Shown: positions 41,322-46,877 of the stretch, in pieces | Numbering within the stretch: position 1 is the stretch's first letter | Layout of the letters: every line of letters starts with the position of its first letter | Origin: Brevundimonas sp. A19_0 | GTDB lineage: Bacteria > Pseudomonadota > Alphaproteobacteria > Caulobacterales > Caulobacteraceae | Length of the DNA stretch: 46,877 nucleotides | NCBI RefSeq assembly: GCF_017744255.1 | Contig: NZ_JAGHQP010000016.1 | Span: 1 to 46,877 of the forward strand | Direction: 5' to 3' | The notes under the pieces: generated by a model | The model's input: only the letters and a program-made list of their open reading frames with translations | The model's database searches: none | Told to the model about the DNA's origin: nothing | Made by a program: the position numbers and the translations under genes

Positions 41322-42727
41322 GCCGCCTTATCGTCGTTTCGAACCGCGTGTCCGCCCCCACCGATCCGTCTGCGGGGTCGGCGGGCGGGCTGGCGATGGC
41401 CCTGTCGGCTGCGCTCCGGAAATACGACGGCCTGTGGTTTGGCTGGTCGGGGAAGACCACGCCCGAGTGGAAGCCCGAGGCCCAGATCGAGGACCGTGCG
41501 GGCGTCACCGTCGCTCTGGTCGATCTGGAGCCGCAGGACGTTGAGGAATATTACAACGGCTATGCCAACAAGACGCTGTGGCCGCTGTTCCACCACCGCG
41601 TCGACCTGTCGGCCTATGAGCGTTCGTTCGGCGAGGGCTATGAGCGCACAAATGCCCGGTTCGCCGAGGCGCTGGCCCCGCTGATCCAGCCCGACGACCT
41701 GATCTGGATCCACGACTATCACATGATCCCGCTGGCCCGGGACCTGCGCCGGCGCGGGATCCGCAACCGGATCGGCTTCTTCCTGCACACACCCTGGCCG
41801 GTGCGACAACTGCTGGTCACGCTGCCCTATCACCGGCGGCTGGTGGAATCGCTGTTCGACTTCGACCTGCTGGGCTTCCACACCCGCGAGTGGCTGGACC
41901 TGTTTCGTGACTATGTGGCCTCAGAGCCGGGCATCCACGGGCGCCTGCTGCCCAACGATGCCCTGATGGCGTTCGGCAAGACCGTGCAGACGGGTGTCTT
42001 CCCGATCGGTATCGATGTGGACGCCTTCCTCGAAGCGCGCAACTCGGTGCTCGGCGTGCGCACCTATGACCGCATGGCCGCCTCGGCCGCCTTCCGGTCC
42101 ATGATCGTGGGCGTGGACCGGCTGGACTATTCCAAAGGACTGGAACAGCGGCTGCTGGGCTATGAGCAGTTCCTTGAGGACCAGCCGGACCAGCGGGGCA
42201 AGGTCTTCCTGCTACAGGTCACGCCCTTGTCTCGCGACGACGTCGACACCTATCAGGACATTCGCGGCCGCCTCGACAGCCTGGCGGGTCACGTCAACGG
42301 GACCTATGGCGATGTGGACTGGCAGCCCGTGCGCTACCTGAACCGCACCTATCGCCGCGACCAGCTGGCCGGCATCTATCGCGCCGCGCGCGTCGGCCTC
42401 GTTACGCCGCTTCGCGACGGGATGAATCTGGTCGCCAAGGAATATGTGGCGGCCCAGGACCCCGACGACCCGGGCGTGCTGATCCTGTCGCGTTTCGCCG
42501 GCGCGGCCGAGGAGATGACCGAGGCCCTGCTGATCAATCCCTTCAGCCGCGAGGAAATCTCTGACGCCCTCAGCCGCGCGCTGGCCATGCCGCTGGCCGA
42601 GCGCAAGGACCGCTGGCAAGCGTTGATGAAAGTCGTGCGCGACTCGGACGTCTCCCTCTGGCGCGACCTGTTCGTCTCGACCCTGAGGTCGATCCCGGCC
42701 GGGGGAGGGCCCGTGCCCGAGGTCTGA
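41318..42727 (+). CDS. otsA: Trehalose-6-phosphate synthase
   Basis: 469 residues, GT20. SRLIVVSNRVSAP opens the glucose-6-phosphate side; GGLAMAL, DLIWIHDYHMIPLA and GFFLHTPWP are conserved, as are GVDRLDYSKGL and, near the end, RDGMNLVAKEYVA, which bind UDP-glucose. It joins UDP-glucose and glucose-6-phosphate. Start ATG overlaps the GH15 stop by four bases (ATGA). Its stop is 4 bases from the convergent DUF4350 gene. Confidence 0.95.
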   Translation: MSRLIVVSNRVSAPTDPSAGSAGGLAMALSAALRKYDGLWFGWSGKTTPEWKPEAQIEDRAGVTVALVDLEPQDVEEYYNGYANKTLWPLFHHRVDLSAYERSFGEGYERTNARFAEALAPLIQPDDLIWIHDYHMIPLARDLRRRGIRNRIGFFLHTPWPVRQLLVTLPYHRRLVESLFDFDLLGFHTREWLDLFRDYVASEPGIHGRLLPNDALMAFGKTVQTGVFPIGIDVDAFLEARNSVLGVRTYDRMAASAAFRSMIVGVDRLDYSKGLEQRLLGYEQFLEDQPDQRGKVFLLQVTPLSRDDVDTYQDIRGRLDSLAGHVNGTYGDVDWQPVRYLNRTYRRDQLAGIYRAARVGLVTPLRDGMNLVAKEYVAAQDPDDPGVLILSRFAGAAEEMTEALLINPFSREEISDALSRALAMPLAERKDRWQALMKVVRDSDVSLWRDLFVSTLRSIPAGGGPVPEV

Positions 42728-42731
42728 TGCC

Positions 42732-43691
42732 TCAGTCGAGGGCGCCGCTCAGCCAGTGGAGCACATTGAGGACGAACTGCTCGTCGTCATGCCCCTCGGT
42801 GGTCAGGCCGAACCGAAAGTCCTCGCGTTGTTCCTCGGGTGGAAAGCGGATCAGCTGGGCGGTCAGCATGCCGGCCTCGCCCAGCACCACCACCCGGCCG
42901 CGGCCGTGCTCGAATGCCAACCCCTGCGCGGGCAGGGCAGGGGTCGACAGCTCGGCTAGAACGGCTTCGCGGTCATCGCCCGCTTCCAAGCGGTCACGGA
43001 TCACGCCGAGAACGTCCCGATCGACCGCCTCCCGGTCACCGGGCAGGGTCGCCAGCAGTACGACGGCCCCGGGCGGCCCCGACAAGGACTGGCCAGTAAA
43101 GCTGCGGACCACGGCCACGGTCTCTTCAGGTCGGCGGCCCCGGAGGATCAGATGATCCCCAAGGGTGTCACCTTCGAACAGCAGATTGGTCGTCAGCCCG
43201 CCGTCGGCGACGCGGAAGGCGTAACCTGTCCCCATCTCCACGCCCAGCCGGGTGGCCAGCGCCTGTGCCGCCGACCCGTGAGGCGCGTGGTCCGCCGCCA
43301 GCAGAAGCGCCCCGCCATTGCGGACCCAGGCGTCGATGGCCACGATCTCGGCCTCGGTGAAGGCTGAAGGCTCGGTTGAGGAACGGGCTGCAGCATTGGA
43401 AATTACCAGCACATCGACCCCGTCCAACGCGCCGGGCGTGTCGAAGCTTAGCGTGCCGGCCACGACCTCGTAGCCGTCGGCCCGGGCGAGGGCTGTGAAT
43501 CCCATGTACCGCCCATCGATCGTCTGAACGCTGCCATGGGCCGCATCCAACAGGATCCTTGGCCCGCCAGAGGGATAGGCGGGGCTCGCCACGACGGGAC
43601 GGTAGTCCGGGTCACCCCTCTGTTCCTGGGCCAGCGCAGGGTTCGCCCCGAGCAGTGCCAGCCCCGCGAGGATGCCGATCAGACGTCGCAC
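42732..43691 (-). CDS. DUF4350 domain-containing exported protein
   Basis: 319 residues with a signal peptide (MRRLIGILAGLALLGANPALAQ). The mature part resembles a glutamine-amidotransferase-like (ThuA/DUF4350) fold: PRILLDAAHGSVQTID, DVLVISNAAAR, IDAWVRNGGALLLAADHAPH and GRVVVLGEAGMLTAQLI. A motif near DHAPHG hints at metal or substrate binding, but the catalytic Cys of true amidotransferases is not seen. Start is GTG at 43691, with GAGGG before it. It follows the thiolase gene by 7 bases; the two may be cotranscribed. Role unknown. Confidence 0.65.
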   Translation of the reverse strand: MRRLIGILAGLALLGANPALAQEQRGDPDYRPVVASPAYPSGGPRILLDAAHGSVQTIDGRYMGFTALARADGYEVVAGTLSFDTPGALDGVDVLVISNAAARSSTEPSAFTEAEIVAIDAWVRNGGALLLAADHAPHGSAAQALATRLGVEMGTGYAFRVADGGLTTNLLFEGDTLGDHLILRGRRPEETVAVVRSFTGQSLSGPPGAVVLLATLPGDREAVDRDVLGVIRDRLEAGDDREAVLAELSTPALPAQGLAFEHGRGRVVVLGEAGMLTAQLIRFPPEEQREDFRFGLTTEGHDDEQFVLNVLHWLSGALD

Positions 43692-43698
43692 GGTGCCC

Positions 43699-44904
43699 TC
43701 AGTAAATCTCGAACAGGCCCGCCGCGCCCATGCCGCCGCCGACGCACATGGTGACGACGCCGTATTTGGCGCCGCGTCGCTTGCCCTCGATCAGCACATG
43801 GCCGGTCATGCGCGCGCCCGACATGCCATAGGGGTGACCAATCGAAATGGCTCCGCCCGACACGTTCAGCCGATCATTCGGAATGCCCAGCCGGTCGCGG
43901 CAATAGATGACCTGCACGGCAAAGGCCTCGTTCAGCTCCCAGATGCCGATGTCGTCGACGGTCAGCCCATGGCGCTCCAGCAGTTTGGGCACGGCGAACA
44001 CCGGGCCGATCCCCATCTCGTCGGGCTCGCAGCCCGCGACGGCCATGCCGCGATAGGCGCCAAGCGGGGTCAGGCCGCGCTTCTCGGCCTCCTTGGCGTC
44101 CATGATGACCGAGGCCGAGGCGCCGTCCGACAGCTGGCTGGCATTGCCGGCCGTGATGAACCGGCCCTGCTCGATCTTCTCGCCGCCGCCGAAGACGGGC
44201 TTGAGCGACGACAGACCCTCCAGCGTGGTCTCCGGCCGGTTGCCCTCGTCCTTCGACAGGGTGACCTCCTTAGAGGACGTCTGACCGGTGGCCTTGTCCA
44301 TCACCTGCATGGTGGTGGTCATGGGCACGATCTCGGCATCCAGGTGCCCCGCGGCCTGGGCGGCGGCGGTGCGCTGCTGGGACTGCAGGGCGTATTCGTC
44401 CTGGGCCTCGCGTGAAATGCCATAGCGGTCGGCCACGACCTCGGCGGTCTCCAGCATCGACATATAGATGTGCGGCGCCTTCTTCAGCAGGGCCTCATCC
44501 TTGAACCGGTAGAGGTTCATGTGCTGGTTCTGGACCAGCGAGATGCTCTCCAGTCCGCCGCCCACGGCAACCACCTGTCTGTCGACCATCACCTGCTTGG
44601 CCGCGGTGGCGATGGCCATCAGGCCCGAGGCGCACTGGCGGTCGAGGCTCATGCCCGCCACGGTGGAGGGCAGGCCGGCTGCCAGCGCGATCTGGCGCGC
44701 CACATTGGTCGAGGTCGAGCCCTGCTGCAGGGCCGCGCCCATCACCACATCCTCGATCTCGGCCGGATCGACGCCCGAGCGCTCGACGGCATGGCGCACG
44801 GCGTGGGCGCCCAGCTGCTGGGCCTGGGTGTCGTTAAAGGCCCCGCGATAGGCGCGCCCGATCGGGGTGCGGGCGGTCGAGACGATGACGGCTTCACGGG
44901 ACAT
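43699..44904 (-). CDS. Acetyl-CoA acyltransferase (thiolase)
   Basis: 401 residues. Nucleophile Cys91 in [21 protein letters not shown] carries the second-half His and [15 protein letters not shown] the second Cys. Usual thiolase length. It either condenses or cleaves acyl-CoA, for beta-oxidation or acetoacetyl-CoA formation. The neighbouring dehydrogenase is of the (3R)-hydroxyacyl-CoA type, so a lipid degradation role is probable. Start ATG at 44904 has AGGAG; upstream in-frame codons to 44967 lack family similarity. Confidence 0.93.
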   Translation of the reverse strand: MSREAVIVSTARTPIGRAYRGAFNDTQAQQLGAHAVRHAVERSGVDPAEIEDVVMGAALQQGSTSTNVARQIALAAGLPSTVAGMSLDRQCASGLMAIATAAKQVMVDRQVVAVGGGLESISLVQNQHMNLYRFKDEALLKKAPHIYMSMLETAEVVADRYGISREAQDEYALQSQQRTAAAQAAGHLDAEIVPMTTTMQVMDKATGQTSSKEVTLSKDEGNRPETTLEGLSSLKPVFGGGEKIEQGRFITAGNASQLSDGASASVIMDAKEAEKRGLTPLGAYRGMAVAGCEPDEMGIGPVFAVPKLLERHGLTVDDIGIWELNEAFAVQVIYCRDRLGIPNDRLNVSGGAISIGHPYGMSGARMTGHVLIEGKRRGAKYGVVTMCVGGGMGAAGLFEIY

Positions 44905-45006
44905 GTGTTTCTCTCCTGATGATTGGGCGCAGCTAAGCGCGTGACCCCGCGTCAAGGCAAGGGTCATTCACGCGCGCGAGAGGGTGTCGGTGCCCGCCCT
45001 TCAGGA

Positions 45007-45915
45007 TCAGCCTTTCAGGGCTGCCTGCAGCTTGCCCAGTTCGATCATCCCCTGGGCGGCGCCCATCTCGGGCACGATCTCGTCCGAGCGGTCGGAGATG
45101 TCGCCAAAACGGGCGGCCACCTGTTCGCGGGCGTCGGCGCCCGTGGCCCGGATGCCCTGGGTCAGGGTGACATAGGCCCGCTCGAACCCGCCGGCGCCTG
45201 CGGCCAGGATGCAGCGATTGGGGGCATCCTCGGCGACCAGATGAACCAGACCCGGCGAAACCAGCTCCGGGCCCAGCTGGTCCAGCGGCAGGGCCGCGCC
45301 CAAATCCTCGGTCATGCGGGTGTGGGCGGTGGGTGCCAGACAGTTTACGCGGATATCGTTCTTCTGCCCCTCGATCGACAGGGTCTGCATCAGGCCGACC
45401 AGCGCCATCTTGGCGGCGCCATAGTTGGACTGGCCGAAATTCCCGTACAGGCCGGACGACGAGGTCGTCATGACGATCCGGCCGTAGTTCTGCTGTCGCA
45501 TAATCTCCCACACGGCCTTGGTGCAGTTGACCGCCCCCATCAGGTGGACGTCCACGACAAAGCGGAAGTCGTCTAGATCCATCTTGGCGAAGGTCTTGTC
45601 GCGCAGCACACCGGCGTTGTTGACCAGGATGTCCACGCGCCCCCACCGCTCCATGGTTTCCGCGACCATCGACTCGACCGCACCGTAGTCCGTCACCGAC
45701 GCGCCGTTGGCCATCGCCTCGCCGCCGAGGGCCTCGATCTCCTTGACCACGGCCTCCGCGGCGGTCGCCGATCCCCCCGTTCCGTCGCGGGCGCCGCCCA
45801 GGTCGTTGACTACGACCTTTGCGCCCCGTTCGGCCAGCGCAAGCGCATGGCAGCGGCCCAGTCCACCGCCCGCTCCGGTGACAATGGCGACCCGTCCGTC
45901 AAACTCCTGCCGCAT
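45007..45915 (-). CDS. Short-chain dehydrogenase, (3R)-hydroxyacyl-CoA type
   Basis: 302 residues. Cofactor loop TGAGGGLGRCHALALAERGA, then VVVNDLGGARDGTGGSA, the signature insertion of the dehydrogenase part of peroxisomal multifunctional enzyme 2. NNAG follows, and the active site reads SSSGLYGNFGQSNYGAAK with Ser, Tyr and Lys. It would use NAD(P) to oxidise (3R)-hydroxyacyl-CoA. It ends without the hydratase domain. Gene is about 100 bp before the thiolase on the same strand; a strong Shine-Dalgarno (AGGAGGG) precedes the ATG. Confidence 0.9.
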   Translation of the reverse strand: MRQEFDGRVAIVTGAGGGLGRCHALALAERGAKVVVNDLGGARDGTGGSATAAEAVVKEIEALGGEAMANGASVTDYGAVESMVAETMERWGRVDILVNNAGVLRDKTFAKMDLDDFRFVVDVHLMGAVNCTKAVWEIMRQQNYGRIVMTTSSSGLYGNFGQSNYGAAKMALVGLMQTLSIEGQKNDIRVNCLAPTAHTRMTEDLGAALPLDQLGPELVSPGLVHLVAEDAPNRCILAAGAGGFERAYVTLTQGIRATGADAREQVAARFGDISDRSDEIVPEMGAAQGMIELGKLQAALKG

Positions 45916-46026
45916 GAGCGACCCTCCTGTGATGGTTAAAATGCGCTCCAGACGGGAGCCAAACGCCCGCCCGGGGGGATTTGTGTTGGAATCCGGCCAC
46001 AGTTGTCCCCCAGATGCGTCAATTCC

Positions 46027-46051
46027 GGAACCTCAATTGCACAATGCCGTT
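46027..46051 (+). promoter_or_regulatory. sigma-EcfG promoter before the ompA-like gene
   Basis: GGAAC (46027-46031), 16 bases, CGTT (46048-46051) is an exact match to the general-stress promoter consensus of alphaproteobacteria. It lies 77 bases before the ATG at 46128, a normal leader length. The regulators (PhyR, NepR, EcfG) are not in the window. Confidence 0.65.
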
Positions 46052-46127
46052 CGAGGCTGGGAGCCGCACGTGTAAGCACGAGCATACTGTCTGAATTTGA
46101 CGACTAGAGTTTTCAAGAGGGATGAGC

Positions 46128-46877
46128 ATGAAGGTGAAACTTCTCGCCAGCGTCGCCGCCGCCGGCATCTTCGCCGCCGGCGCTGCGTCGGCAGAGCCGA
46201 ATGGCTGGTACGGCGCGGTTGACGCGGGCTGGCACACGGTCAACGACGTTTACGGCGTGGATTCGGCGGCCGGCAACGGCTGGGACTTCGAGGTTGAGGA
46301 CGGCTGGGCGGCGTTTGGCCGTCTGGGCTACCGGTTCGACCAGAACTGGCGTGTGGAGCTGGAAGGCGGCTATCGCGAAGGCGAGCTGGCCGAAGTGACC
46401 CGCACGGCCCCGGTGCCGCTGGAAACCGGCATCTGCCAACCGTCGACCACCGGTGCCTGCGGCGTGCCCGCCGGTCACATGCAGGTGGCGAGCCTGATGG
46501 CCAATGTCATCTATGATTTCGGTGACGCCTCGTGGTCGCTGCGTCCGTTCATCGGCATGGGTGCCGGTGTGGCGCGCGTCGACACCGAGTTCCTGGGCGC
46601 CATCGGTGGCAACCGCACGGTCGGCATCGCCGCCGACGACGCCAACACCGCCCTGGCGGCCCAGTTCCTGGGCGGCGTCTCGTGGGCCATCGGTAACCGG
46701 GCCAACCTGGACCTGACCTATCGCTATTTCCGCACCGACTTCGAGTTCGACACCCAGGTGTCGAACACCCTGTATCCGGTCGGTCAGATCGAGGGCGACT
46801 ACAACGACAGCCACGCGGTGACCCTGGGTCTGCGCTATGCGTTCGGTGCCGATGCGCCGCCGCCGCCGCCTCCCCCG
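46128..46877 (+). CDS. OmpA-like outer-membrane porin, 3'-truncated
   Basis: 250 codons to the window end with no stop. Signal peptide MKVKLLASVAAAGIFAAG, cleaved near AASA. Then an eight-stranded barrel pattern: GWYGAVDAGWHTVND, FGRLGYRFDQNWRVELEGGY, SLRPFIGMGAGVARVD, LDLTYRYFRTDFEFD and AVTLGLRYAFG. A proline run (APPPPPPP) ends the barrel and would lead to an OmpA C-terminal peptidoglycan-binding domain, lost at the window edge. Shine-Dalgarno AAGAGGG stands before the ATG. Transcription probably falls under the general-stress sigma factor (promoter at 46027). Confidence 0.9.
   Translation, partial: MKVKLLASVAAAGIFAAGAASAEPNGWYGAVDAGWHTVNDVYGVDSAAGNGWDFEVEDGWAAFGRLGYRFDQNWRVELEGGYREGELAEVTRTAPVPLETGICQPSTTGACGVPAGHMQVASLMANVIYDFGDASWSLRPFIGMGAGVARVDTEFLGAIGGNRTVGIAADDANTALAAQFLGGVSWAIGNRANLDLTYRYFRTDFEFDTQVSNTLYPVGQIEGDYNDSHAVTLGLRYAFGADAPPPPPPP

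Overview
The window is a high-GC (mostly well above 60% by eye) stretch of an alphaproteobacterial chromosome. Gene order and families point to Caulobacteraceae, most likely a Brevundimonas-like bacterium: rpmH-rnpA-yidC-engB, a KpsF/GutQ isomerase next to glycosyltransferases, a DUF2125 protein beside a DinG-like helicase, an LpxR-like protein and an OmpA-type porin. It looks like a whole assembly contig. Its first 47 bases are a perfect inverted copy of bases 137-183, which suggests a fold-back artefact, and its last bases are proline codons inside an unfinished ompA-like gene.

Layout. 1-815: TIGR02186 membrane protein, 5'-truncated. 819-7515 (minus): two small exported proteins, then an overlapping run of DinG-like helicase, DUF2125 protein, a putative chorismate mutase-like protein and HisC. 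7649-9464: a 63-residue membrane protein, a field of palindromic intergenic repeats, a helix-turn-helix protein and a glutathione S-transferase. 9562-12218: membrane cytochrome b, YedY-like molybdopterin oxidoreductase and serine hydrolase. 12299-19431: the two class I ribonucleotide reductase genes on opposite strands (nrdB minus, nrdA plus), each preceded by a pair of NrdR-like boxes set 31 bp apart. Between them lie two exported tail-collar-domain proteins, a TMEM165/GDT1 transporter under a yybP-ykoY manganese riboswitch, and a PAP2 phosphatase. 19578-22257: LpxR-like outer-membrane protein and gamma-glutamyltransferase.

22440-24330 is the only region that looks acquired. Next to a tRNA-Arg(ACG) gene, and before a short repeat of the bases at its 3' end, sit a leaderless trypsin-like protease (complete His/Asp/Ser triad) and a small protein that reads as Trypsin-co-occurring domain 1 (Trypco1). 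Base composition there is visibly lower in GC. This two-gene module is the best candidate for a little-described conflict or regulated-proteolysis system.

24384-30194: hemN behind an FNR/FixK-type box, a Tat-exported type B carboxylesterase whose Shine-Dalgarno lies in a perfect 10-bp hairpin, a periplasmic coiled-coil protein, and an orphan histidine kinase translationally coupled to a TVP38/TMEM64 membrane protein. 30332-33381: rpmH, rnpA, yidC and engB. 33378-38465 (minus): polysaccharide cluster of arabinose-5-phosphate isomerase, two GT4 glycosyltransferases, a Wza-type export lipoprotein and a small unknown protein. 38749-42727: a tightly coupled trehalose operon, otsB-GH15-otsA. 42732-45915 (minus): DUF4350 protein, thiolase and a short-chain dehydrogenase. 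The window ends in an ompA-like gene with a perfect general-stress (sigma-EcfG) promoter match upstream.

All calls come from reading the sequence and translations. No database search was run.
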